Positions 51,656-60,754 of a stretch of 64,000 nt of DNA are shown here, in pieces. Each line of letters opens with the position of its first letter. Positions within the stretch are counted from its first letter, which is position 1. The position numbers and the translations under genes were made by a program. The DNA comes from Sva-07 sp963707515 (GTDB lineage Bacteria > Actinomycetota > Acidimicrobiia > Acidimicrobiales > Ilumatobacteraceae): the NCBI GenBank assembly GCA_963707515.1, contig CAVPQI010000001.1, positions 992,001-1,056,000 of the forward strand, in the 5' to 3' direction. The notes below the pieces were generated by a model. The model searched no databases. It was not told where the DNA came from and saw only the letters and a list, made by a program, of their open reading frames with translations.

Positions 51656-54151
51656 ATGACCGTCACTGACGACACCGCGACCGGCACGGGGGTGCTGGGC
51701 ACGCGCCTGTTGCGCAAGGAGGACCCGGTCCTGCTCACCGGCGAGGCCGTGTTCACCAACGACATGAAGGTCCCGGGGGCGCTGCACCTCGCCGTGCTGC
51801 GCAGTCCCTACGCCCACGCCCGCATCGTGTCGATCGACACCACCGCGGCGGCAGCGATGCCCGGGGTGCACGCCGTGTACACCGGCGCCGAGCTCGTCGA
51901 GCAGTGGGCGGCGCCGATGCCCTGCGCCTGGCCCGTCACCGACGACATGAAGAACCCGACGCACTACCCGCTGGCGGTCGACACGGTGCACTACGCCGGC
52001 GACGGGGTGGCGGCCGTGCTGGCCGAGACCGACGCCATCGCCCACGACGCGCTCGACGCCATCGACGTCGTGTACGACGCCCTCGAGGCGGTGATCGACC
52101 TCGACGATGCCCTCGCCGATCGCGTCATCGTCCACGACGAGCTCGGCACGAACTCGTCGTACACGTGGAACCTGCTCGTCGAAGAGCGCGAGGGCGACGT
52201 CCAGCGGGCGTTCGACGAGGCCACCTACACGGTGCGCGAACGCTACGTCCAGCAGCGCCTGATCCCGATGGCGATGGAGCCGCGGGCGGTCGTCGCCGTG
52301 CCGCAACCGTTCGGTGGCGACCTCACGCTCTACTCGTCGACGCAGATCCCGCACATCTTGAAGGTCATGGTGGCGGTCACGCTCGGCGTGCCCGAGCACC
52401 GCCTGCGCGTCGTCGCGCCGGCCGTGGGCGGCGGCTTCGGCGCCAAGCTCAACGTCTACGCCGAGGAACTGCTCTGCGTCGCCCTCGCCCGCAAGCACAA
52501 CCAGCCCGTGCGGTGGAACGAGACCCGCTCGGAGAACTCGCAGGCGACGATCCAGGGCCGCGGGCAGATCCAACATGTCGAGCTCGCCGCCGACGGCGAC
52601 GGCAAGCTGACCGCGGTGCGGGTCCGGCTGACCGCCGACATGGGTGCCTACCTGCAGCTCGTCACGCCGGGCATCCCGCTGCTCGGCGCGTTCCTCTATG
52701 CCGGGGTCTACGACCTGCCGAAGGCGTACGACTTCTCCTGCACCAGCGTGTTCACGACGATGACACCGACCGACGCCTACCGAGGTGCCGGGCGACCCGA
52801 AGCGACCTACGCCATCGAGCGGGCGATGGACGCCCTCGCCCGCGAGGTCGGTGTCGACCCGCTCGAGCTGCGGCGACGCAACTACATCGCCACCGAGAAG
52901 TATCCGTACGAGGCGTTCACCGGGCTCGTCTACGACTCGGGCGACCACGACAAGGCGGCCACCGTCGCCGCCGACCTCGTCGGCTACGACGCACTCCGGC
53001 AGCGTCAGGCGACGCAGAACGTCGCCGGGTCGACGAAGCGCCTGGGCATCGGCGTGTCGAGCTACTTCGAGATGTGCGGCCTCGCCCCGTCACGGGTGCT
53101 GGCCTCGCTGAACTACTCCGCCGGCGGCTGGGAGGCGGCAACGGTGCGGATCCTGCCGACCGCCAAGGTGCAAGTCGTCACCGGCACGGCCCCCCACGGC
53201 CAGGGTCACGAGACGTCGTGGTCGATGATCGTCGCCGACAAGCTCGGCATCGATCCCGCCGACGTCGACGTGCTGCACTCCGACACGGCGATCGCCCCGC
53301 TCGGCATGGACACCTACGGCTCACGGTCGCTGCCCGTCGGCGGGGTGGCCATCGGGATGGCGTGCGACAAGGTGATCGACAAGGCGAAGCAGATCGCCGC
53401 CCACCAGATGGAGGCGAACGTCGACGACCTCGAGTTCGTCGGCAGCGCCTTCCGCGTCGCCGGGTCGCCCGACAAGGAGTTGCCGCTGGCGGCGATCGCC
53501 TTCGAGGCGTTCACCGCCCACGACCTCCCCGACGGGATGGAGCCGAACCTCGAGGCGCAGGTCGTCTACGACCCGCCGAACTTCTCGTGGCCGTTCGGCA
53601 CGCACATCTGCGTCGTCGAGGTCGACACCGAGACCGGCGCCGTCGACCTGCAGCAGTACGTCGCCGTCGACGACTGCGGCGTGCAGGTCAACCCGCTGAT
53701 CGTCGAGGGCCAGGTCCACGGCGGCATCGTCCAAGGCGTCGGCCAGGCGCTGTTCGAAGGGGCCGTCTACGACGACGACGGCAACCTGCGTACGGCCACC
53801 CTCACCGACTACCTGATGCCGTCGGCGCCCGACCTCCCGAACATCACGCTCGGCCACTCGGTGACGCCGTCGCCGACCAATTCGCTCGGCGTCAAGGGCG
53901 TCGGCGAAGCTGGCACCATCGGAGCGGCACCTGCGGTCATCAATGCCATCGTCGACGCCCTGGCGGGCCTCGGCGTGCACGACGTGGCGATGCCCGCCAG
54001 CCCGAACACCGTCTGGACCGCGATCCAGACCGCAACACCCGCAACCGCAACACCCGCAACCGCAACACCCGCAACCGCAACACCCGCGACCGCAACACCC
54101 GCGACCGATTCACACACCGTTGATCCACACGCCGATGGAGGCACCCCGTGA
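51656..54151 (+). CDS. Molybdenum hydroxylase large subunit (CoxL-like, form II)
   Basis: The 831-residue protein carries the Mo-cofactor domains: LLRKEDPVLLTGEAVFTND, VVAPAVGGGFGAKLNVYAEE, AYRGAGRPEATYAIERAMD, TGTAPHGQGHETSWSMI, MDTYGSRSLPVGG and SLGVKGVGEAGTIGAAPAV with the catalytic Glu. AYRGAGR again marks form II (BMS), so CO is not the expected substrate. A C-terminal tail of ATPATATPATATPAT is encoded by an 18-base tandem repeat at about 54030-54110. GTGA overlap joins it to the FAD subunit. Confidence 0.92.
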   Translation: MTVTDDTATGTGVLGTRLLRKEDPVLLTGEAVFTNDMKVPGALHLAVLRSPYAHARIVSIDTTAAAAMPGVHAVYTGAELVEQWAAPMPCAWPVTDDMKNPTHYPLAVDTVHYAGDGVAAVLAETDAIAHDALDAIDVVYDALEAVIDLDDALADRVIVHDELGTNSSYTWNLLVEEREGDVQRAFDEATYTVRERYVQQRLIPMAMEPRAVVAVPQPFGGDLTLYSSTQIPHILKVMVAVTLGVPEHRLRVVAPAVGGGFGAKLNVYAEELLCVALARKHNQPVRWNETRSENSQATIQGRGQIQHVELAADGDGKLTAVRVRLTADMGAYLQLVTPGIPLLGAFLYAGVYDLPKAYDFSCTSVFTTMTPTDAYRGAGRPEATYAIERAMDALAREVGVDPLELRRRNYIATEKYPYEAFTGLVYDSGDHDKAATVAADLVGYDALRQRQATQNVAGSTKRLGIGVSSYFEMCGLAPSRVLASLNYSAGGWEAATVRILPTAKVQVVTGTAPHGQGHETSWSMIVADKLGIDPADVDVLHSDTAIAPLGMDTYGSRSLPVGGVAIGMACDKVIDKAKQIAAHQMEANVDDLEFVGSAFRVAGSPDKELPLAAIAFEAFTAHDLPDGMEPNLEAQVVYDPPNFSWPFGTHICVVEVDTETGAVDLQQYVAVDDCGVQVNPLIVEGQVHGGIVQGVGQALFEGAVYDDDGNLRTATLTDYLMPSAPDLPNITLGHSVTPSPTNSLGVKGVGEAGTIGAAPAVINAIVDALAGLGVHDVAMPASPNTVWTAIQTATPATATPATATPATATPATATPATDSHTVDPHADGGTP

Positions 54152-54972
54152 TCCCCGCCGCATTCGACTACGTCCGCGCCGGTTCTGCCGAGGAGGCGAT
54201 CCGCCTCGTCGGTGAGCACGGCGACGAGGCCAAGTTCATCGCCGGCGGGCACAGCCTGCTGCCGATGATGAAGCTGCGCCTCGCTCAGCCGAGCGTGCTC
54301 ATCGACATCGGCCGCCTCCAGGACCTGTCGTACATCCGCGACCAGGGCGACCATGTCGCCATCGGTGCGATGACCCGCCACATGGACGTCGAGAAGTCCG
54401 ATCTCCTGCGCGAGCACGTGCCGCTGCTGGCCCATGCGGCGAGCCACGTCGGCGACCCGCAGGTCCGCCACCGCGGCACCCTCGGGGGAACGATCGCTCA
54501 CGCCGACCCGGCGTCGGACCTGCCGGCGACGACGCTGGCGCTCGGTGCGACCTACGTCGCCCAGGGTCCCAACGGCACCCGTGAGATCGCCGCCGCCGAC
54601 TTCTACCGCACGTTCTTCGAGTCCGCACTCGAGCCCGACGAGATGCTCGTCGAGATCAAGGTGCCGAAGATGAACGGCGCCGGCTGGAGCTTCCAGAAGT
54701 TCAACCGGCGGGCCCAGGACTGGGCGATCGTCGGCGTCGCCGCCTGGCGCCGCAACGGCGACGCCGGCGTGGCGCTGGTCAACATGGGCTCGACACCGGT
54801 CCTCGCCACCAGCGTCGCCGTGGCGCTCGCCCGTGGCGCCGACATCGCCGACGCCGCCGAGCAGGCCAACGCCGAAGCAGATCCGCAGGCCGACCTCAAC
54901 GCCAGCGTCGAGTACCGCCAGCACCTCGCCAAGGTCCTCACCCGCCGCGCCCTCGAAGCCGCCTCCGCCTGA
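54148..54972 (+). CDS. FAD-binding subunit of molybdenum hydroxylase (CoxM-type)
   Basis: The 274-residue protein has the FAD-binding signatures AKFIAGGHSLLPMMKLRLAQP (GGxSLxPxMxxR) and HRGTLGGTIAHADPASD (TxGG), and a C-terminal CO_deh_flav_C domain (SFQKFNRRAQDWAIVGVAAW). It completes the S-L-M trio in the order S, L, M. The GTG at 54148 overlaps the large-subunit stop. Confidence 0.95.
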   Translation: MIPAAFDYVRAGSAEEAIRLVGEHGDEAKFIAGGHSLLPMMKLRLAQPSVLIDIGRLQDLSYIRDQGDHVAIGAMTRHMDVEKSDLLREHVPLLAHAASHVGDPQVRHRGTLGGTIAHADPASDLPATTLALGATYVAQGPNGTREIAAADFYRTFFESALEPDEMLVEIKVPKMNGAGWSFQKFNRRAQDWAIVGVAAWRRNGDAGVALVNMGSTPVLATSVAVALARGADIADAAEQANAEADPQADLNASVEYRQHLAKVLTRRALEAASA

Positions 54973-55114
54973 CCCGGGCGGACACTCGTCCACGCGGCAC
55001 CGAACCGCGCCGATCTCCGCGCCCGATCCGCGCCTGAGCCGCGCCGGATCTCCGCGCCGGATCTCCGCGCACGACGACGAGCCCACGGGGGTTCGGCCAT
55101 CTATCGTGGCGCCG

Positions 55115-56735
55115 ATGCCAGGGCAGCCCTCCGCACGTGACGTGGCTGCCCGGGCCGCCCTGCCCGTGCTCGTCATCGTCGCCGCGGCGTGCGCCGTGGC
55201 GCTGCATCGCAGCGGACACACCCAGGGCGACGACTTCGCCCTCTACCTGCGCCAGGCACGCAGTCTGTTCGACGGCGACGTCGCCGACGTGGTGGCCGAC
55301 AACCGGTTCTCGGTCCTGTGGTCGGACGGCCCGTTCAGCCCGATCGCCTACCCGTGGGGATGGCCGATCATCCTCTCCCCCTTCGTCCACCTGTGGGGGT
55401 TCGACTACGACCGCCTGAAGCTCGTCGAGGTCGCCCTGCTCTGCGTGTGGCTGGTGCTGCTGCACGGCATCGTCCGACGCCGGATCGGGCGCCTCGCGGC
55501 GCTCGCCGTCACCGCCGTGTTCGCCACGGCGCCGGTGTACCTGGTGCACACCGACCAGCTGCTGACCGAGATCCCGCAGCTGGTCGCCGTCTGCGTGTTC
55601 ATCTGGTGGTACGACCGGATCCGGCGAACGTCGACGCTGCTCGATGCGCCGCTGACCCAGCTGGCGGTGCTGGGCTGCCTCGTCACGGTCGCCTTCAACG
55701 TGCGGCGCGAGAGCATCGCCCTCGTCGGGGTGATCGTCGTGATGCAGGTGGTCGACCTGTTCCGCCAGCGACGGCTCGAGCCGCGCCGAACGGGGTCGTG
55801 GGACGAGGTCACCGCCACGTGGCGACGGCACGGCACGGCGATCGTCACGCCGTACCTGGCGTTCGGGGTCAGCGTCGCCTTCTTCCAGTTCCTGCTGCCG
55901 ACGGCGCTCCTCCCCGACAACGACAACGAGCTGTCGTATCTCGACGACCGCTTCAAGGAGTACCCGGCGATCCTGGCCGACCAGCTCGGCCTCGGCGGCC
56001 ACACGTGGGTCGGCGTCGTGATCTTGTTGGTCGCCCTCGCCGGCGCCATCGTCGGTGTTCGCCGCCGGCCGACGCTCGACGGTCCGTTGCTGGCGCTGGG
56101 GTTGATCAGCGCGCTGGCGATCGGCACGCACCTGCGCGAGGTCACGCGCTGACTGGATGCAGGTCACGCCGTGGGTCGTCTACTTCGTCGTCGTCGCCCT
56201 CGTCGCCGCCGGCCGCTTCGTGGCTGCACGCGTCGGTGGGCGGCCGAGTCGCACCGACGTCGTCCGCGTCGCCATGCTCGCCCCGTTGCTCGTCCTCGTC
56301 GTCGCCCACGCCGTCGTGCTGCGCGGCGACATCGACGACGCCCGGACGTACCGCCAGGCCGGGCGAGTGCTGTCGGGGCCGACCAACCCCGCCGCGGCGC
56401 CGATCTACACGGCGGTCGCCGAGCTCACGCCGCCCGACGCGATCATCGCCTTCTTCCGCGCCCGGACGATGACGCTGCTCACCGACCGCTTGTCGTTCCA
56501 GACGAAGGACCTCGAACGGATCGCCGCCAACGCCGACTACTTCGCCCAACGCCGCAACTCGACCTACTGGCAGCCCGTGCTCAGCGTGAGCGAGGCGCGA
56601 CAGCGCGGCTGGGAGGAGGTCTGGTCGGACCGGAACTGGATCCTCTGGAGGATCCCCGACACCGCTCCCGACACCGCTCCCGACACCGTCCCGGACACTG
56701 CTCCGGACATCGTCTCGAATGATGCTTCCGGATGA
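55115..56735 (+). pseudogene. GT39/PMT-like membrane glycosyltransferase, one frameshift
   Basis: The first frame (55115-56152, about 345 residues) has an N-terminal helix, the luminal-acid motif HTQGDDFALYLRQARSLFDG, several transmembrane segments and VFATAPVYLVHTDQLLTEIPQ. It ends at a TGA (56150-56152). Deleting the G at 56151 gives TREVTR-YWMQVTPW continuity and another 190 residues (VVYFVVVALVAAGRFVAA, then RTMTLLTDRLSFQT). ArnT/PMT-like enzymes move sugars from polyprenyl phosphates; the specific donor is unknown. The 3' end carries a CCCGACACCGCT repeat (DTAPDTAPDTVPDTAPD). Confidence 0.78.
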
Positions 56736-56837
56736 GGCCCCAGATGAGGTCGTTGCCCGGTCGACGCCCGGCCCGGTGCCGGGCGTTGCATCTCGGTCGC
56801 GGCGGGCGAGACTGACGCACCGGGCGGCGACGCCCGG

Positions 56838-56990
56838 ACACGACGACACGACACGACACCACGACACGACGACACGACACGACGACCACGACACGACGAC
56901 ACGACACGACACCACGACACGACGACACGACACGACGACACGACGACACGACACGACGACACGACGACACCGCGACGCCGACGACGCGAC
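56838..56990. repeat. ACGAC/ACACGAC microsatellite
   Basis: About 150 bases are composed of CACGACACGACGACACGACA-type units with irregular order. It fills most of the 294-base gap before the methyltransferase gene. No gene is visible; the array has long open frames only because of its composition. Confidence 0.85.
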
Positions 56991-57029
56991 ACCAGACACG
57001 ACGGCCGACGAACGAGACCGACGAACGAG

Positions 57030-57659
57030 ATGACCAGCACCGCCACCCCGAACGACCAGCACGACGCCGTCCCCACCGGCAACACGTACGACAAGTACGG
57101 CTCGACCAACCCGATCGAGCAGCGCATGATGCGCGGATTCTTCGGCGCCCTCGACGGATTCCTCGACGCCATCCCGGCCCCGCGCCGGGTGCTCGAGATC
57201 GGCGTCGGTGAAGGCATCGTCAACGCCCGCGTGCGCGAGCGCTTCCCCACCGCCGGCGTGCTCGGTCTCGACCTGCCCGACGACGAGCTCGCTGCCGGCT
57301 GGCACGAGCTCGACCTCGACTGCCTCTTCGGCGACGCCACCACGCTCCCGTTCCCCGACGACGCCTTCGACCTCGTGTTGGCGATCGAGGTGTTCGAGCA
57401 CCTCCCCGACACCGGTGCCGCCCTCGCCGAGCTGGCTCGTGTCTGCTCGGGTTCGTTGATCGCCTCCGTGCCGTTCGAGCCGATCTGGCGCATCGGCAAC
57501 ATGGCCCGCGGCCGTTACCTCCGCCAGCTCGGCAACACCCCCGGCCACATCAACCACTGGACCAATCGCGGGTTCGCCAAGCTCGTTGCCACCCGCTTCG
57601 CGGTCGACGAGACGAAGAACCCGATGCCGTGGACGATGGTGCGCGCCCACTCCCGGTGA
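57030..57659 (+). CDS. SAM-dependent methyltransferase (class I)
   Basis: The 209-residue protein has motif I VLEIGVGEGIVNARVRE, VLGLDLPDDEL, the acidic GDATTLPFPDDAFDLVLA and IEVFEHLPDTGAALAEL, which is the Methyltransf_11 pattern common in glycan and lipid modification clusters. The start TYDKYGSTNPIEQRMMRGF is typical of methyltransferases next to GT2 genes. GTGA overlap with the next membrane protein suggests an operon. Confidence 0.9.
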   Translation: MTSTATPNDQHDAVPTGNTYDKYGSTNPIEQRMMRGFFGALDGFLDAIPAPRRVLEIGVGEGIVNARVRERFPTAGVLGLDLPDDELAAGWHELDLDCLFGDATTLPFPDDAFDLVLAIEVFEHLPDTGAALAELARVCSGSLIASVPFEPIWRIGNMARGRYLRQLGNTPGHINHWTNRGFAKLVATRFAVDETKNPMPWTMVRAHSR

Positions 57660-58675
57660 GCGGCGGCATCCGCAGCCGAGCGGGGCTGCTCAATCTGGCC
57701 GGGATCGTCATCGGCGTCGCCGGCATCGCCTTCGTCGTCGTCCGCATCTACCGCGACCGAGAGGCGATCGGCGACGCCTTCGAGTCGGCGACCCTGTCGT
57801 GGCTCGCTGCCGGCCTCGTCAGCGGTTGGGTGGCGATGGCGCTGATCGGGTTGGCCTGGCTGTGGATCATGTCGACCAGCGATGTCCGGCCGGACCGCCG
57901 CCGCGGCATGTCCTGGTTCTTCGTCGGCCAACTCGGCAAGTACGTGCCGGGCGGCATCTGGCCGATCGTCGGCCAGGCCGAGCTCGCCCATCGCGGCACG
58001 GTGCCACGGCGCGCCGCCTACACGTCGACCGCCTGGTCGATGATCGGCACGTTCGTCGGCGCCGGCGCCGTCGCTGCGGTGACGGGCCTGACGCTCCACG
58101 GTGCTGCGCCATGGGTCGCCGCGCTGATCGGTGTCGGGCTGGTGATCATGATGATCGCCGTGACGCTGCCGGCCAGCCGCCGCACCGTCGCCCGCCTGCT
58201 GCAGCGGGTCACGCGGCGGACCCTCGGGATCCCCGAGGCCGGGTGGTGCGGCCAACTGCTGCTGCGTCACGTGCCGGTGTGGGTGTGCTTCGCGGGGATG
58301 AACGTGTTCGCCGTCGTCGCCCTGGGCGTCGACCTCGAACCGCGCACCGTCGTCCAGCTGATCGCCGCCACCTGCCTGTCGTGGATGGCCGGCTTCGTCA
58401 TCATCGGGCTCCCCGGGGGCCTCGGCGTGCGCGAGACCGTGTTCATCGCCTTGATGACGGCGCCGCTCGGTGAGACGGTCGCCATCTCCACCGCCGTCGT
58501 CAGCCGCGTCGTGTCGGTGGTCGTCGACCTCAGCGCCGCCGGGATCGCCACGTTGATCGCCCGCCGCGCCCCCCGGCCGACACCGCTGGTCGAGACCCTC
58601 AACCCGGCCACCAACACGGCTACCACCACGGCCACCAGTACGGCCACACCCGTCGGGGACGGCGACCGTGGCTGA
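57656..58675 (+). CDS. Lysylphosphatidylglycerol synthase-type transmembrane protein (flippase-like)
   Basis: The 339-residue protein has about eight transmembrane segments and the UPF0104/LPG-synthase-TM signatures GQLGKYVPGGIWPIVGQAEL and VIIGLPGGLGVRETVFIALM. Members without the catalytic MprF domain are thought to move lipids or lipid-linked sugars. The C-terminal tail has a Thr/Ala repeat (NTATTTATSTATP). Its place between a methyltransferase and a GT2 fits lipid-linked glycan synthesis. Confidence 0.88.
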   Translation: MSGGIRSRAGLLNLAGIVIGVAGIAFVVVRIYRDREAIGDAFESATLSWLAAGLVSGWVAMALIGLAWLWIMSTSDVRPDRRRGMSWFFVGQLGKYVPGGIWPIVGQAELAHRGTVPRRAAYTSTAWSMIGTFVGAGAVAAVTGLTLHGAAPWVAALIGVGLVIMMIAVTLPASRRTVARLLQRVTRRTLGIPEAGWCGQLLLRHVPVWVCFAGMNVFAVVALGVDLEPRTVVQLIAATCLSWMAGFVIIGLPGGLGVRETVFIALMTAPLGETVAISTAVVSRVVSVVVDLSAAGIATLIARRAPRPTPLVETLNPATNTATTTATSTATPVGDGDRG

Positions 58676-58699
58676 CGCGACCGGTACGCTGGCCCGCTG

Positions 58700-59689
58700 A
58701 TGTCGCGGCCCGTCAAGCTGATCATTCAGATCCCCTGCTTCAACGAGGAGGAGACGCTGCCGCAGACCGTCGCCGACCTGCCGCGCGTCGTGCCCGGCGT
58801 GGACATCGTCGAGTGGCTGGTGATCGACGATGGCAGCAGCGATCGCACCGTCGAGGTCGCCCGCTCGCTCGGCGTCGATCACGTCGTCACCCACGGGCAC
58901 AACCGTGGACTGGCGGCCGCGTTCATGACCGGCATCGACGCCTGCCTGCGCGCCGGTGCCGACGTGATCGTCAACACCGACGCCGACAACCAGTACCAGG
59001 CGGCGTCGATCCCCGACCTCGTCGCACCGGTCCTGACGGGCGCCGCCGAGATGGTCGTCGGCGAGCGTCCGATCGAAGACGTCGACGACTTCTCGCGCGC
59101 CAAGAAGGTGCTGCAGCGCGTCGGCAGCTCGGTCGTCCGGCGCTTCTCGGGCACGGGTGTGCGCGACGCGGCCAGCGGCTTCCGGGCCTACAGCCGCGAC
59201 GCGGCGATGCGGCTGCAGGTGTTCGGGCGCTACACGTACACGATGGAGACGATCGTCCAAGCCGGTTGGAACGGCATCAACGTCGCCTCGGTGCCGATCG
59301 GCGTCAACCCGAAGACCCGCGAATCGCGCCTGGTCAAGAGCACCTCGCGCTACATCTTCCGCTCGGCGTCGGCGATCATCCGCAGCTTCGCCCTGTACAA
59401 GCCGTTCCGCTTCTTCTTCTTCGCCGGGCTCGTCCCGTTCCTGCTCGGCGCCGTCGTGCTCCTGCGCTGGCTGGTGCTGTACCTCGTCGAGGACGAGTAC
59501 ACGAGCCGCGTGCCGAGCCTGCTCGGCGGCTTCCTGCTGATCCTCGTCGCCGCCCAGATCTGGGCCGTCGCCTTCCTCGCCGACCTGCAGGCGGCGAACC
59601 GGCGCATCGTCGAAGAGCTGCGCCTCCGCGCCAAGCGCCAGGACTACGACGGCGTCGCCACCCCCGACCCCTCATCCGTCGACATCTGA
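58700..59689 (+). CDS. Glycosyltransferase family 2 (polyprenyl-phosphate type) with two C-terminal helices
   Basis: The 329-residue protein has an N-terminal GT2 domain (LIIQIPCFNEEETLPQTVAD, WLVIDDGSSDRTVEVARSL, HNRGLAAAFMTGIDACL, VNTDADNQYQ with DXD, ASGFRAYSRDAAMRL) and two transmembrane helices at the C-terminus (FFFFAGLVPFLLGAVVLL, LLGGFLLILVAAQIWAVAF). This is the DPM1/ArnC-like arrangement that makes polyprenyl-phosphate sugars, which would feed a GT39-type enzyme such as the one at 55115. It starts 24 bases after the previous gene. Confidence 0.9.
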   Translation: MSRPVKLIIQIPCFNEEETLPQTVADLPRVVPGVDIVEWLVIDDGSSDRTVEVARSLGVDHVVTHGHNRGLAAAFMTGIDACLRAGADVIVNTDADNQYQAASIPDLVAPVLTGAAEMVVGERPIEDVDDFSRAKKVLQRVGSSVVRRFSGTGVRDAASGFRAYSRDAAMRLQVFGRYTYTMETIVQAGWNGINVASVPIGVNPKTRESRLVKSTSRYIFRSASAIIRSFALYKPFRFFFFAGLVPFLLGAVVLLRWLVLYLVEDEYTSRVPSLLGGFLLILVAAQIWAVAFLADLQAANRRIVEELRLRAKRQDYDGVATPDPSSVDI

Positions 59690-59709
59690 CCCGGCCCCCG
59701 GCCCCACCC

Positions 59710-59921
59710 CCAAAATTTGTCCGATAGGTGTCGCTCAGCGGCACGGAGCAGACAAATTTCGGGAAACGCACGCCGAGCACGCCCGCCGAGACGCCCGCCG
59801 AAATTTGTCCGACAGGTGTCGCCCAGCGGCACGAAACGGACAAAATTCGGGACGCACGCCGAAACACGCCGAAATTTGTCCGGCAGGTCTCGCCCAGCGG
59901 CACGAAACCGACAAATTTCGG
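59710..59921. repeat. Three copies of the AAATTTGTC palindromic element
   Basis: Copies lie at 59710-59762, 59798-59850 and 59869-59921. Arms are AAATTTGTCCG and CGGACAAAATTCGG or near variants. Cores read GGTGTCGCTCAGCGGCACG, GGTGTCGCCCAGCGGCACG and GGTCTCGCCCAGCGGCACG, all in the same orientation as the copies near 31 and 34 kb. They fill the space between convergent genes, the last ending 14 bases from the SDR stop codon. Confidence 0.9.
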
Positions 59922-59934
59922 GGTGCGGGGGCGG

Positions 59935-60663
59935 CTACTGGAGGGCGAGGTAGGCGCCGCCGTCGACGTGGAGGGCGAGGCCGGTCGTGAAGCACGCCGA
60001 CTCCGAGCACAAGAAGGCGACGATGCGACCGAAATCGCCGGCGTCGCCCATCCGCACCGACGAATCGGGACCGCCGCCGTACAGCTGCTCGACTCGCGGC
60101 GTGCGGTGGAGGCCCGGCTGCACGCTGTTCACCGTCACCCCGTCACCGGCCACTTCGAGCGCCAGTGTCTTGAGGAACGCCGTGGCGCCGGCGCGGGCGG
60201 TGTTCGACAGGATCAGGTTGGCCATCGGTTGACGCACCGACAGCGACGTGATCGCCACCACCCGGCCCCATCCTCGCTCCTGCATCGCCGGCACGGCTGC
60301 CTTGCACATCGCCACGACCGACATCAGGTTGAGGTCGAGCGCGGTCGGATAGGCGTCGACCGGCGTCGAGGCGAAGTTCCCCGGCGGTGGCCCGCCGGCG
60401 TTGGGCACGAGGATGTCGATCCCGCCGAGCGCGTCGTTCGCCGCGGCGATGAACCCCGCCGCGCCGTCGGGCGTCGAGACGTCGGCGGCGATCGGCACAC
60501 AGCCGTGACCGATCGTCTCGGCGGCCGCTGCCAGTCGAGCCTCGTCGCGGCCGCAGATCGCCACCTGCACGCCTTCGCCCGCCAGTGCGACCGCCGACGC
60601 CAATCCCAGTCCCGACGTTCCCGCCGCCACTGCCGCCCGCCGACCCTCGATCCCCAGTTCCAT
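59935..60663 (-). CDS. SDR family oxidoreductase lacking the canonical YxxxK
   Basis: The 242-residue protein has the SDR cofactor motif (GTSGLGLASAVALAGEG), CGRDE (NADP-type Arg), NAGG, the catalytic-region Ser in VVAITSLSVRQP, and VNSVQPGLHRTPRV. Where classical SDRs have YxxSK it reads NLILSNTARAGA, so Tyr and Lys are replaced by Leu and Asn. A group of SDR proteins with LSN..R in this place exists, so the change may be a family feature. Activity cannot be assumed. It is divergent from the FAD oxidoreductase gene. Confidence 0.85.
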   Translation of the reverse strand: MELGIEGRRAAVAAGTSGLGLASAVALAGEGVQVAICGRDEARLAAAAETIGHGCVPIAADVSTPDGAAGFIAAANDALGGIDILVPNAGGPPPGNFASTPVDAYPTALDLNLMSVVAMCKAAVPAMQERGWGRVVAITSLSVRQPMANLILSNTARAGATAFLKTLALEVAGDGVTVNSVQPGLHRTPRVEQLYGGGPDSSVRMGDAGDFGRIVAFLCSESACFTTGLALHVDGGAYLALQ

Positions 60664-60754
60664 GGGACACCACGCTAGATCCGTCCGGCCCGCCGATCGT
60701 CACCGCGACGGAACGTCGCCGGTCGGCACGGTACGCTCGCCGGCCAGTGAGATC

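Noticed and set aside
56150..56152. TGA read through as selenocysteine or suppressed stop
   Set aside because: The downstream half is in a different frame, so readthrough would not restore it; a single extra G does.
56838..56990. Possible CRISPR or coding repeat protein
   Set aside because: Unit length is irregular (5-7 bases) and there are no unique spacers; it is a microsatellite.
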